Origin: Pisaster brevispinus
Taxonomy: Eukaryota > Echinodermata > Asteroidea > Forcipulatida > Asteriidae
DNA: 64,000 nt
NCBI GenBank assembly: GCA_023634235.1
Contig: JAMKCF010000015.1
Span: 1,775,698 to 1,839,697 of the forward strand
Direction of reading: 5' to 3'
Shown: one piece after another, positions 9,466-21,769 of the stretch
Numbering within the stretch: position 1 is the first letter of the stretch
Layout of the letters: each line of letters begins with the position of its first letter
The notes under the pieces: model-generated
Seen by the model: only the letters and a program-made list of their open reading frames with translations
Database searches by the model: none
Told to the model about the DNA's origin: nothing
Made by a program: the position numbers and the translations under genes

Positions 9466-12400
9466 TCAATCAATCTTAACAGTGGAGTAGATCTTCCTAA
9501 CGAATGTGCTCGTCCCGATGTATCCCATAGTACCACACATGATCCCTAGAGCCGCGCTGAATAGTGCCATGTAGCCGAAATAGAACGTCGTCTGAAACAA
9601 GCCGTACATTCTGCAGGTGAGGGGGGAAAACAACAATAAATGTAATCAGTTTCAATGAATTAAACTAACTTCAGCCCAATTTTCAGATGAATTATAAAAC
9701 TGATAAATTCTCCCTCAGGAAACTAATTTTGTACAATAATTTGTGTTGTACTTTAAAGGGGCTGTGTCGTCATGATCAAAGCCAGCCTGTGGCTGTACAC
9801 AGAATTATGAACTCTCAACACAGTAACGACACGCACACACCCTCCCTCCATGTCATATCTATGGAGAGCATGTGGGCAGTAACGGGGTGAAAGTTTTTAA
9901 TTCCATGTACAGCCACAGGCCTGCTTTGATCATGACAACACAGCTCCTTTAAGCATGGGAACATTTGGAGATCCGTAATAATCTCAGAATAGCAACAGAC
10001 CAAAACATTGAAAATTACTCAAACTTTTCTCTCCAGTTTGTAAAGCTTTAATCAGATACACAAGGACGCTTGTCAACCGAAACAATTTTAAATATTACTA
10101 GCAGACAGGCCTAGAATGTCACCAAAGCAGAGGAAAAGTCCTTGGTTTTGGTTTTAGTGCCTGTTCTGTTTCTCCTCTCTTAATACCTAGATTCTTATTC
10201 CGTAATGTAATTTAGGGTAAAGACACTCCCCCATCCTGTACTCTTTGGCGACTCAACACCTTAATGTTTGGACTTGGGCCAGTATTGTCTGCCTGTTCCA
10301 AAAATAAGCAAGTGTTTTGGGGGGCCTACAGTACCATATCCTTCGAAGTCAGACAACTTCCTGAACAGAATTTGGGAAGATTAAACTCAGGGACAGTTGT
10401 TGCCCCCTTTTTCTCACCCTTAACCAAATTTACTCACTTTGTTTTAAACACGAAATAGTAGAATGAGTAGATGTAAACATAGAGGGCTGTCGAGGCGGCC
10501 GCTAAGAAGCTTGTCCACTGCCAGCGATAATCCTCCGCGTTTAGTAGGAAGTATGTACAGACGATGGTGACGCAGACGGTGACGATGACCAATATTAAGA
10601 AAACCAAGAGCATGAAGCCGAAGACGTAGTAGATCTTGTAGGCCCAGAAGGATGTGAAGATGAAATACCTGCGGGTGGGATCATGAAAAGCGATTAGTGG
10701 TGAGGGTACATTTTTTTTTTTTTTTTGTGGACATATTACCCTTAAAACAAAATGTAATCATACTGGAAGTGTGGCTTTCTATTTGTTTGCCTTAAGTTTG
10801 ATTTATTAAAGGTGTTATACAGGGTTGATAGAGCTGACAAAGTAGTCGCAGACAGTGTTCATGTTTTGTGCAATCAACCATATGCATAAAATAACAAACC
10901 TGTTAAAATTGGAGCTTAATCTTGTGGGAGTCAGGAGAAAATAGTGAAAAACCTTGCCTAATTACTTTTTGTTAGCTTTTTAGATAGTTTTCTCAAAAAT
11001 GACTTAATTTCAAAGGAAAATATTTAAGAGGAAAATATTTCACAGAAAAAATTGTTCTAGTATGAACTTCATAATCAGTTCAGACTAAAATTAAACAATG
11101 TTTTTTATCCTTACCAATCCCGTGTAATATCTTTAAACAAAATCCAGAAAAAATATATTGTAAACATTAAGAGGAGAAAAAAAAAAAAAAAAATGGGTAT
11201 GGACAAAGAAACATTGACTGGAGCGGGACTTGAACCAACGACCTCCGGATTAACGTACTGGCGCTCTACCAACTGAGCTATCCAGCCTTATGATGGCGGT
11301 CTCCCTATAAGTCAATGTTCGGTGGTGCCAGTCAGAAGCCATTCAACCGTTACAAATACAGAAATCTTACATTTCAATAAAGATGGAGCCGAAAGGTAGA
11401 ACTCCACCGAGCATTATGATGACGGAGGGTTCCATGAACCATTTCTTCTCTGGTATCGGTCTAGGGACAGCGTTGACCCTGCATGGGAAGTTGGGCTGAC
11501 CAGCAATCGCTCTGCCAACAATGGTCCCAACCAGAGTGAGAGGAAGAATCACAAAGAAGCAGATGCAAGTCACTGCAACCTAACCGCACAGAGGAAAAAA
11601 AAAATACTTTGATTTAGAAACAAGAATCTTTAGTCTTTATTTTTACTTTAAATTTTATATGTATAGAGTTTTCAAATTCAACTTCAATTTTTAAAGGCCG
11701 ATTTGGAATTCTACTTACGATTGAACAGTCCCTTTTGGATTTTTATCTCCAGTTTCAAGAGTCTATTTTTCTGGTCCTTTTGGAGAGTCAGGCCAGGGTT
11801 CTCCCAGGATTTTTCAAAAATCTGGGGCTTTCTGAACCCAAATTTTTGAAATTTTGCCAAAAACGCTGAATTGCAATGAGGTAACTGGAATGTTTTTACT
11901 TAGTGATTATCTTTGGCGTTAAAAGCGCTACTGTGCTATCTTGGGCATTTAAATGGTGCTATCTTGATGTTTTTTTGTGAATTTGATCTCAAGCTCCCCC
12001 CACCCCCAACATAATGATTTTATCAATATTTTTGTGTTGGTGTATCCGCCCTAATTCGCACATATCAGCTCAAAATTTGTGCGTATCGGCCTGATACCCT
12101 TGCTTGAGCATGGGGAGAACGTTGGGGCTCTACTTAATTTTGGAGTTGGTTTTTAGAAATCGTCTTTAATTTGGACACAGTTTCGGAAGTTTTCTTTCAG
12201 TTGGACAATAAGTTTACCAGGGAAAAGACTTACCATAGTTCCAAAGGGGATGGCTCTGGATGCGTGATAATAAATAGCGATGAAGTTGATAAAGAAGGCA
12301 AGTCCACAGACCGAAAGTGGCATCAGGAAAGCACTGAGGAGCATCTGCTTGATCCACACTTTGCCTGTCGGACAAAATCAAGAAATCCGATTAGTCTTAC

Positions 12401-15400
12401 ACGGGTGAGAGTCATTGCTGGCAAGAAGGTCTGAAACTGGGAGCTAAAATTCAGGTGGTGCGTTGAAATGATGGCATTTGTACTTGTCTGCTTCAAAGAT
12501 CAACTTGCGGGAAATGCGTAAATAGAGTTGACCAGAAGCCAGAAAGGATACTATCAAACAACCCTTAGGGTTTAAGGCTTATCTTACCTCCCATTCTTGA
12601 GTAGAGGCCACCCCCGAAGTATCCGTTGACGGGTGCAGCTGCTGCATAAACGAATATACTGGTGCTCAAGATGGATCCCCGGCTGTAAACAAACAGCATA
12701 GGCATGAAACATTTATCATGAAGTGGAAAACATTTATCATGAAACGGCAAACACATATCATGAAGGTTTATTGATTGAAAAATGGCAATGGACTTTAGTA
12801 TGACCTCTTTTTACTGAGTTGAAGCATGTCAAATCTTATAGCAGTTTGCAGCTGCTATGGGCATTTTGGTTCAGGTTGTTTGGGGGGTCATTTGGTCTCT
12901 AATGAGTTCAAAGGAACAATCAAGATAATCCATGGCTGAATCCTAGACTTTGACTTTGTGAACCAGCACCCCTACCTGGCATTTTTTTTGACAGATACTG
13001 TGCGCTTTATGAGTGCTGTTTATTCAGGCTTCGAAATAACCCACGGCACCCACAGCAAATGCCGTGGTGCCCTGTGCTTTTGCTGTGGTGCCCTTTGCAA
13101 AGTTCCAATACAAATTAAAACTTTCTTTATTGAGTGCCCCTTACCAGAAAAAAAATTGCAGTGCCCCTTCAAGAGCGAAGTTCAAGGCCTGTTCATTATT
13201 ATTATCATTACTCACTCGGTGTAGAGATGACCCCAGAGTGAGATGAGTATGACCGATAGGGCCACTGTGGCCATGTGATAACCGCTACCAATCAGAGCCG
13301 AGAAAAGCATCGGGTATGAAGCCGGTCTGAAGACATCGCCATGTACCTGTTTCCATCCGTACTCGTCACCAAGGTCACGTTCCTATCAAAGAGAAATAAA
13401 AGTTAAAATTTATACATTCAGCTTTCTGATGAGAAATTTAATCCCTCACTTGTGTGGGTGAGTGCGTAGTCTGTAGTGCACACGCCGTAGTTGAACGTAC
13501 GGGGGACCTTTGTTCCGGTCATCCAAGGTGACACAAAAATACAAAACGTCACGCCCCTCAGCACGCACCCGAGGCAAAATTGGCGTGTTAATACCGTATC
13601 AAGCATTAACTGGTTAAGTTGGGGTTAGCTCAAAAGGAGTGGGCATTGTTTGGGTTTTCTCACATCCACATGAAGAAGTTGGTTAACATGAACCTTATTC
13701 CTCTTAGTGTCTCTGGCTAGAGGGTATCAAAAATCCTCCAAGAATACTACCCACTCTGGTAAACTCAAACACCTTAATGTTTGGACTTTGGCAAGATAAT
13801 TTGCCTGGCCCAATGATGAGCAACTGTTATTTGAACTTACAGGACAGTATCCTATGAAGTCAGGCGACTTCCTCAGAAAGATTTTGGAGGATGCAAAGAT
13901 TACAAAAGGCCAAATCTGTTGTTAAAATAACAACCAAAGTTACACACCATGTCATCCAGGTCGTCGTCTTTGCTGTATCTGGCGTAATCCTTACGTAGCG
14001 TTCTCATCAGAATCATGGACACAAGACCCACCAAGAAGATAACCATCATGAAGGAGTTGAAAATTGAAAACCAGTGAATCTACAAAACAAAAAAGCAAAT
14101 CTTAAGTCAGACATGTTAAAAAAACAAAAAAACAATACGGTTTGTCTCCGTTCAAATGAGCCTGGGCTGTACAGAGATAGTGAAGAGTTAATGAGGGGAA
14201 ATTAAATCAATTTGTAATTGTTGAAGAAGTACGTGTAGGTGAAATGTGAGCAATCAAAAATAGTGACAAAATGTCAAAAGAACAACATTTAGTGAACAAA
14301 TACGGATAACTCATTCACAGAAAAATGCAGGACATAAAAAAAAAAAATCAAAATGGGCACTGGCCCAATTTCACAGAGCTGATTAAGCTGAAAATGGTTC
14401 TTAACGATTTTCAATTGAGTGAAAATGAGAAGAATACTAGCCACTGATTACACGTTAAATGGCTTCTGACTGGCACCCCCGAACAAAGAAATTAATATAA
14501 TAGGGAGACCGCCAAAATAGGGCTAGATAGCTCAGTTGGTAGAGTGCTGGCATGTTGATCTGGCGGTTGTGGGTTCAAAGCCCACTCTAGTAACGTTTTC
14601 TTTGTTCAACCCCAAATTAATTAAAATTTACCCAGTCAGTTTCCCTTGTGGTATTCCTTGAATTCAGATAGCAGTCTATAACTTCTCATTTCTCTTCCAC
14701 AATGTTTTATTGAAAGGTTCCCCCAGGATAAACAAAAAATAAATAAACAGACAAACAAATAAATAAATAAACAAATAAACAAATAAATAAATAAAAAAAC
14801 AAACAAATACTCACTCTGTGATTGAAGAAGTTGGGATCCAGATATTTATCAAAACGCTTTCTGTAAATCATTGACGATTTTTTCCAATTAACCTGGTGAC
14901 AGAAACAAACAAAACAGTAACCAGATTGTTGTCACAATTCATGTGAAATAATACCAAATAAATTCAGCAAATTCACTCCGAGGAATTCATCTTGATATTA
15001 AATAGTACCCAGACAAGGCACTGTATCGCATTCGGACATTATAAAAAGTGGACTAAAATTAGCCTTCTTGTAGAGTGATTGGCAAAGAATTATTAACCTT
15101 ACAGACTATGTGACCTGTGACATCACATTTTTATAAAAGAGCCACAGAGCCTGGACTTCCTTGAGGCATGATTTGTACACAGCTCAATGGAAGAACATAT
15201 CAAATCTGATATTTTACGGAGATTGCACTGTCGGATTTGTAACAACTTTTGATATCTCAAAACTCTTGCATTTATGTGGAAATTATTAATCCTGGAAATT
15301 ATGATATAAAAATGTAAAATTTCCCAATTATGACCAGCGTGATATCTCGCCAACCAAGAAATGCCCCTCCGAGTGTACAAGGTCACTCTTTTTGTTACAA

Positions 15401-18400
15401 TATGGTCAATCCAATGGTACCACAGAAATGTATTCCTATCGGCCTGCAATTTGTGTGTATCGGCCCGATACGCTAGCTTGTGCACGGGGAGAACCCTGGT
15501 GCGTATTGGTGGTGCAGTTTCTATTAATACAACACCCAATTCACCAGACGCCATCTTCACAATAACCTTGGCTGCACCATTTTGGGAGTAATAGTCCTTG
15601 TGTGTTATGCAGTAAAATTCCAGCCCTGCGGTTATTAGATCTTCATACCTGATATGTGAATGGGATTTTCACTCCTTTCTCCAGTTTGACCTTGACTTCA
15701 CTGGTCAGATTAACGTCCACTATCTGATTGACATTGTAACCAATGTCCAGCTTCTTGTGTGTCCAGATGTAATAGTCTGGCCCTTTCTCTGGACTTTCAT
15801 CCACTTCACCAACGATACCTAGCAAGGAGAAAGTACATCAATAAATGTGTAAATAGAGAGCAGCCACTTTCAGAGTCATCTATCATTCCATTAAACGCTT
15901 AGGCAGGTTTACAGCCGAGGGTTTGCTCTTAACTCTTTTAGTGACAGGCCAGCAGGACCAGTCAGCTCGTCATTTCACTAGTCCGTCACCTTTCTCACTA
16001 GCCCATCTTTCAGATCAAATTGGGGTGCTTTTCAAAACAGAACCAGCCTGCCAGACCATTTGGAGTGAATTTTGACTGGTTCTCGGGTGTTTTCATGAAG
16101 AGGATTTTGAAGGATATAGGAGGGTTAAGGGTTAACGACTTAGAGAGAGGAAGTATCAGTACACTGTGCAAATCTCACAAGTATTTTAACATTTTGAGGA
16201 AGCCTGGGTTCCTTTACACATTGCTTTGATGTAATTGTGCACTTTAACATTTTTTTAAATATAAAAAGATAGCAAATATCTGACGGAAAGTTCAACTTAT
16301 TTATGGAAATAAAACAGCGCTTGAAAAAGTTGTCACAGAATAAGTAAAAGCAGTTTATCTCAACCACTGCAAATAAACAAGACATAAAAAGTTTTCTTTT
16401 TCAGTGTTATATTTGATTAGCATAAATGGTAAAATCTCATGCATTATTTAGCCTGATGATTTACATTTGTCATCAGCTTGGAGAAAAACTCTTAACCTAT
16501 GTTTTCTTACTTACCCCAGATGGGGAGGTCATCAATGTACATTTGGTACCAGTAGTGATTCTTGACTGCATACGTAAAGGCTTTGAAGGAATCTTCGGTC
16601 ATTTCAACCTCACAGTACTTCGTTTGTGGCATTTCCGCTGAAAACAAGTCAAATGGTTTGGTTAGATTGTTCCACTGAATTCACTCAACTGAAGAAAAAA
16701 AACGGCCTGGAATTTTATCTTTGAGAGGACAAGGCCATTTTCATTTTTCTAACGGTACTTCTATTGGAAAAATGTAAAGTCTATAGGAAACTTTTGAAGG
16801 GACACCAAGGCCAAGACAAGGGCAACAGAGTAAGATGACCTCTGTGACCTCTGTGTTGTTCCAGGACTGAAAAATGGAAGTGGGTGGCCATCCTTTATAG
16901 AAAGCTTTTTGCATTTTGAACTCCGTTGCAAATTCAACAACAGGAAATCCCGTCAGCCTTTGTTCATGTCACATCAGCATGGTTGGGTTCAACAGCACGA
17001 TAATTCTCAATAAAACTAAATGTCTTACTTGCGAAATCGATGTCCAAACCACTGAACTCCAGTTCGACACCTTGGAGAGCTTCTCCTAACGTCTCGTGGT
17101 AATGACTGATCTCTGCCTTAGGCCCTCGGCAGAATGGCAGCGAGAAGAACCCGTAGGTCTCTTGCCGATTGTGATATGGACCTACGGTGTTCATCCATAG
17201 TACCACCTCTTCCTTCATGGAGTACTGCAAGGGTCAAAGACATCAAAGAGAAAATAAGTGTTGTCTGCATGTGTTGCAGGCCTTAGTTTTACATGTACAC
17301 TTCATTTTTGTTACTTTAATTTTAAGAAGAATATCCAAGCTGGCAATCATTTGTTTTTGGCACCATGATGTTTACTGATGCACATGATCATGGCGATGAT
17401 TTGATTCACTGAAACAGCGGCATTACCTCATCTAGTCTTTGCATGTCGCTGCTGGTTAACTCCGCGCTGCTTCAAAAGATCATCACATACATGGCAGTGC
17501 TTTGATCATGGGGCTAATTTCAACCTCAGCCAGGTTAGCCCAGGTTGGACTCCTCCGTTGCATACAACGCGACGGAGTCCAGGGTATAAAGCTATCGTAC
17601 CAATGCGAAAAATTTTATACCAACATTTTTGCATATTTTTACCTCATTGGTGAAGCTGAAGCTTTACCCACATATTCCTGGTGTCCTGAACTATCAGCCT
17701 GCTGGGTTCAGAATTGTTGCTTTTATCCTTGGATGACATTATTTGTGAAAATAAAATGGAAATTGACGTCTCCTCTGTAACTTTCTGTTCAGACTCCGTT
17801 TATGAATACTCACACGCAAGCGCGCCCATAGCAAGTTCGTCACACTTGTTCTAGTCTGGTGCAAGATTCCTCTCGCTTTTTGTCATGATTTTTCCCGCGA
17901 GAGGGCGCTATCATCCACGAACCCGCCTGCAAATGATAGTGCCATCTCGCTGGGAATAATCAAAACAAAGTCTTGCACCTAGACTACATTCGTTCGCGCC
18001 ACAAGGAAGTCGATGGAGCCGCTATGCATTTCGCACATGCGCACACGTGCTTACTCGTCAATCGGTACACGATGTTTAAAACGTTAGCGTGGATGTGCGA
18101 TTTATTTTCTGGAATAATATCATCCATGAATATATATATATTTTTTTGATGCATCAAAAGTGTAGTTATGGCCATGAAGAATATAACAACAGAGTTTCAG
18201 CTTCTTAAATCAGGTAAAAATATGAAAAAACATAAGTCAAAAATTGGTTCGCATTGTAGAGAAGCTTTATACCCAGGACGTCAGTGCCACTGCACTGACG
18301 TCCTACCAGTACCAGGGCTACAGCCAGGTGAATCCTTGGCCACACCACCTCATGCCATACTTTTTGTTCAGCTTTATATGTAATTTAATTAGTGGTTTAT

Positions 18401-19030
18401 TAAGTTTTCTAAATACAAAAGGATTTTTTAGTGCATTTAAAACAGTTGTTCAGGCATCGCCAGCCAGTGCTGTGAGTGGGCTTTTTAAATTTTAGTGCAA
18501 CCCTTGACAACTTAGCAAACACACATCAACAGACAAGTGGAAGATTGTTATACAGACAACTCTGAATTTGAAACAGATTTTAAGTTGTTTTTGGGGCAAG
18601 CCCGGCCAGTGAAACAAAATTTTTAATAAAAAAATAACATTCAACAACAAATGTTCAACATATATTCAACAATCAAATATGTTATTCTTCGACCATTGTC
18701 CACTTTTCCTTCCCCTTTCCCATGTTTAATTTGTCGAACTGCAAGTGCAGTTGTCATAAATTAAGCTTATCTCTGAATTCATGTATAAAAGTATACCTTC
18801 AGAGAGTTAACAATGGCTAAAATTATTTGAAACACGCAATGAAAATATAAAACAAAATACCATGGATGTACATTTATTGCGTAGACCTTAAAAAGGTCAG
18901 TACAAAAGACAGTAGGTAGAATTTAGAAAGTACAAAATTAATCACTTACTGTGTGGGTGTGTTCATCAGCTTTTACCGTCAAAAACACAGCAGAAAGAAC
19001 ACATGATAATCTTAAAATTCCCCTCCACAT
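9466..19030 (-). CDS. TM9SF3: TM9SF3, transmembrane 9 superfamily member 3 (complete, 12 exons)
   Basis: Exons in transcript order: 19030-18950, 17224-17029, 16637-16515, 15818-15649, 14892-14815, 14079-13948, 13382-13216, 12682-12588, 12364-12234, 11579-11371, 10668-10438, 9610-9466. Every intron has GT-AG ends, and the frame is continuous for 1758 nt (585 aa plus TGA); vertebrate TM9SF3 is about 589 aa. Residues 1-21 form a signal peptide ([16 protein letters not shown]) followed by DEHTHT. The luminal EMP70-type domain contains [20 protein letters not shown] and FSLPFC. The first membrane helix lies in exon 6 ([19 protein letters not shown]), and eight more follow. Family hallmarks are [31 protein letters not shown] and [12 protein letters not shown]. 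The C-terminus [12 protein letters not shown] ends in the K-x-D COPI-binding signal known for Golgi TM9 proteins. The likely role is sorting and glycosylation-related quality control in the Golgi. The symbol rests on close similarity to vertebrate TM9SF3, not on a search. Confidence 0.95.
9753..9952. mobile_element. piggyBac-like MITE, TTAA-flanked, 200 bp
   Basis: TTAA then AGGGGCTGTGTCGTCATGAT; the other end reads AGGAGCTGTGTTGTCATGAT before TTAA. The terminal inverted repeats extend about 60 bp through CAAAGC and GGCCTGTGGCTGTAC. TTAA duplication is the hallmark of piggyBac insertion. It lies in the last TM9SF3 intron, just beyond the final coding exon. No transposase is present. Confidence 0.85.
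10805..11100. mobile_element. Decayed TTAA-type element
   Basis: Starts TTAAAGGTGTTATACAGGG and contains CATAAAATAACAAACCTG followed by TTAAAATTGGAGC. This inner segment is shared with the elements at 44912, 48893 and 49211. The right end is not defined. Confidence 0.45.
11201..11348 (-). mobile_element. tRNA-derived SINE, copy 1 (antisense to copy 2, sense to TM9SF3)
   Basis: The minus strand reads GGCTGGATAGCTCAGTTGG (A-box region), then a B-box GGTTCAAGTCC, with a 7-bp acceptor-like stem. Upstream, TGGCTTCTGACTGGCACC and TAGGGAGACCGCCA are shared with the element at 14457-14614, so the repeat is larger than a tRNA. The anticodon loop lacks T33 and the T stem is mismatched, so it is unlikely to be a working tRNA gene. 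It lies in a TM9SF3 intron next to the exon at 11371. Confidence 0.8.
11795..12122. mobile_element. MITE-like element with AGGGTTCTCCCC ends, copy 2
   Basis: Left end AGGGTTCTCCCAGG; right end CATGGGGAGAACGTT. The interior matches copy 1, including TCTGGGGC, GTGTTGGTGTATC and CGTATCGGCCTGATACC. It lies in a TM9SF3 intron. Confidence 0.6.
14365..14456 (+). mobile_element. Fragment of the GCCCAATTTCA MITE family
   Basis: GGCCCAATTTCACAGAGCTG is followed by AATGAGAAGAATACTAGCCACTGATTACA, which corresponds to the interior of the full members. The element stops where the SINE-containing repeat at 14457 starts. Confidence 0.5.
14457..14614 (+). mobile_element. tRNA-derived SINE, copy 2
   Basis: AAATGGCTTCTGACTGGCAC and TAGGGAGACCGCCA lead into GGCTAGATAGCTCAGTTGG (A-box) and GTGGGTTCAAAGCCCAC (B-box, perfect 5-bp T stem), then TTTCTTTGTTCAACCCC. 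It is the sister of the copy at 11201-11348 in the opposite orientation. The anticodon position reads GTT but the anticodon stem is poor. Confidence 0.8.
14733..14808 (+). repeat. (AAAT/AAAC)n simple repeat
   Basis: Tandem AAATA and AAACA units immediately downstream (minus sense) of the TM9SF3 exon ending at 14815. Confidence 0.85.
15436..15497 (+). repeat. Right-end fragment of the GGGTTCTCCCC element family, copy 3
   Basis: CCTATCGGCCTGCAATTTGT, then GTATCGGCCCGATACGCTAG and GCACGGGGAGAACCCT, match the right third of the elements at 3583 and 11795. Confidence 0.55.
15929..15990 (+). repeat. Dispersed repeat (GTGACTGGTCAGCAGGAC), copy 2
   Basis: AACTCTTTTAGTGACAGGCC followed by AGCAGGACCAGTCAGCTCGTC matches 3449-3510 in the same orientation. 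Confidence 0.5.
17852..17986. mobile_element. Fold-back MITE (135 bp) in TM9SF3 intron 1
   Basis: Left end TAGTCTGGTGCAAGATTCC; right end, reverse complemented, TAGTCTAGGTGCAAGACTTTG. Both arms continue through TTTTGATTATTCCC-like sequence to GCGAGAGGGCGCTATCAT, so almost the whole element can fold. Confidence 0.75.
18275..18304. repeat. Perfect 12-bp-arm palindrome with CRE-like halves
   Basis: AGGACGTCAGTG, a six-base spacer, then CACTGACGTCCT. Each arm contains GACGTCA/TGACGTC, the core of a CREB/ATF site. It lies in TM9SF3 intron 1, about 730 bp downstream of the start codon in transcript sense. Confidence 0.6.
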
Positions 19031-21558
19031 TCTGCATGTATTTGGCTCTCAAAAACCACAGGACATAGACGATGATGAATGATTTAATTGGCCTTATTTC
19101 AACTTTCCTCAGTGAAGACGAACCGTTCAGAATGAACCACAGAAAAATGGCTGCGCCACGTCATAAATGACCGGTTGGCATAAATAACATATTGGTGGCG
19201 CTCCATAACTAAGCTGCTTTCACGCGTAAAGTATTAATAAGTGGGCGTTTCCAAGGTACCATCTGCTGCTGTTGATTTAACCCCACCTTCCTTTGCATGA
19301 ATTTAAAGAGAAAAAAAAACCACAAAAATGACAATCTATTCATAAAAACTTATTAAAATTAAATCAATAAATAAAATGCAATAAACAAAAACAAAACCAA
19401 AACAGTAGTTTATCCAGAAGACCAGATGTTTCAGTAATGACAATTGACTTTTAATCTTTTTGTACAACAAAATTCAAAAAAATGTTGAACACGAACCTCA
19501 CAAATCCGGTTTGTGGCTGTTGGTGTATTATTCCATTTTCTAAAGAACTCTCTTGCGGGGTCCAGGTTGAACAAAGAATTCCATTGTGGGTCAATTGTTC
19601 CATTGTTAAAAATACCCCACAAGGGCGCTCCCGTAAGCCCAATTATTCGAAAACAGCTTTTATTCTGTTGTCAACAAATTATTTCGGCAACATCTGTGGT
19701 TGCCAACCATTTGATTTTAATCCAGCTTAATAATACAGATGTTAGATAATTGTAGGCCACACTCTAGTTCTAGCCTTCTGTTTCATTTATTTTAACAGTT
19801 GATTGTTATTGTTATCAATCATATGTACATAGTTATGCATCAGCATAAATTTGTTAGTGGTTTATTTTTGTACTGTGTTTTCTCGTTAATAAATCATTTG
19901 GATTCAATTGTTTATAATTACATTTGTGTTTTTGGAGGATGGGATTTGCCTGTTTGTTTGTTTAGATGATCTTCCCAACAAGGGAACACGACAAAACTCC
20001 ACATGGGAATATAAATGCCAAGCTAGCAACAGCCAATCGCTCTCGTAAAACCATTGGTGTAATGTCTCCGATTATGAACTGCAAAAAATGAATAAATTGT
20101 GATTCAATAACTAGATGACAATACCTAGTCTAGTCATTGTGAAATCAGCAGTAAGCTGTGATCAGTTTTGAACCCAAAACGTTGTGATTCGGGAGAGAAA
20201 AGGAAAGCAAGCTTCTCCAAAGATTCCCTTTTCCAGCTTGTCTGAATTGAAAATGGTAGTTTTTGAGAGAGAAAAAAGTAGCATCAAATCAGCCAGCCAA
20301 CTTTTCATTTCATACCACAAAAGGGGAAATTGAATTGGACTTAATAGTAGCACAGTGGTTTGTAGTTACATATAGCAAAAAAACAAAGAAAAGTGGAGGA
20401 AATTAGCTGTTCCACTGATTCAAAACAAAATTAAAAAGTTTCAATATTTTTGAACAAATTTATCCCCCCCCCAAAAAAAAAAAGAAAGAAAAGAAAAAGA
20501 AAGTAATACCGTGATACAAAACAATACATTTTATGCAATACATTTATTTTCTCTACATGTTAATAATTTTAAGCGATAGAATCCAAAAGAACCAATAAGC
20601 ACATTTTCATGTCATTACCCTGCAATGCAACAACCAGTAACAATTCAACGGTGTAAAGCCATAGGGAAAGCAAAGCAAATGTTCCTGCATCACAATTGAG
20701 GCGTACTAATTATTGCATCATTAAAACTAACTTCACATGCACTTTAGCATGAACCAGGCTTAATACAGGGAACTATGGACTGACATGCAACTTGTATTTA
20801 CCCCTCCCCCCACCCAAATTAAAAGAAATGCTTTGGACACAAATGTTTGTAGTGCTTTGCGCTTTTGAATGACAAATACAATCTCAGAAAACAGGAAATT
20901 AGCTGATCTACTGAGTTCTTATCAATATTTGCAAATCTCCAGAAACTCCAATGCGTGACAAAGGAAAAACAAATTAAAGAAAGTTTAACAAAATATTTTG
21001 ATCTAAAGTTAACTTGCAGTTTTTACACTGCACTTCAAATTTTAAAAAGGGCACAATAATGTCCTTAATAACTTTGTGCAAACTATAAAGTGTAGTGAAT
21101 TGCACGTGAAGCTCAACTAATCTTAATTCCATAAAATTTTCAAAGACATATTTTTGCTGACATATTCTGAAAATTTGTGGTTTTTTTTAAGCACTTATTG
21201 TTACAGATAGTTTCAGGAATAAGCTCACTTCAAAAATATATTTGTTTTCAAACAAAGTTTTTTAATGCCAGTATTTCTCTGAAACAAAAAGGAGCGTTAG
21301 CCCTTTGTTTTTTATTTTTTGTAGTGTTCCTAAGCACTAACCTTCCAGATGCGATAGACTTTACCAACATCCTTTCACTAGTTCAGGGCTTAAATTTAGG
21401 TAGAAAATGCACAAGACCACAGGACTTGTACCTCAAACTTTTTACTGAACTGGAAATGTTTTTTATAAGACCAGAATCAAAATGAGAAAAAACTCTCTGA
21501 AGCGTTTAACTTTTGAACAAGCACTGAGAGAAGATTCGTCTCATTTTTCTGATACTTT

Positions 21559-21656
21559 TATACAGTGTTGTAGTCAAGACCTTGACATCTGAGATCGAGA
21601 CCAAGACCGAGACCAGCCCTCCCGAGACCAGGTCACGAGACCTACAACCCAACACT
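21559..21656. mobile_element. Short repeat with CAGTGTTG ends and GAGACC-rich core
   Basis: CAGTGTTGTAGTC at the left; CAACACTG at the right is its inversion. The core is an imperfect run of GAGACCAAGACCGAGACC. Related repeats with the same ends and core are, as I recall, common in fish and other animals. I infer a non-autonomous DNA transposon. Confidence 0.55.
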
Positions 21657-21769
21657 GCTTAAATTTTCAACAGAATTCAAAGATATTTCATCAGACTCAA
21701 AGTCAACTCTTTTTAATATTAAAGTTATTACAGAGTGAGGTATTATTTTTCAAGTGAAGAACACAAGAC

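Noticed and set aside
11215..11290. tRNA gene on the minus strand
   Set aside because: It has A- and B-box sequences but a mismatched anticodon stem, no T at position 33, and flanks shared with 14457-14614. It is a SINE.
14523..14597. tRNA-Asn(GTT)-like gene
   Set aside because: The T arm is good but the anticodon stem is poor, and the flanks repeat those of the copy at 11201-11348. It is a SINE.
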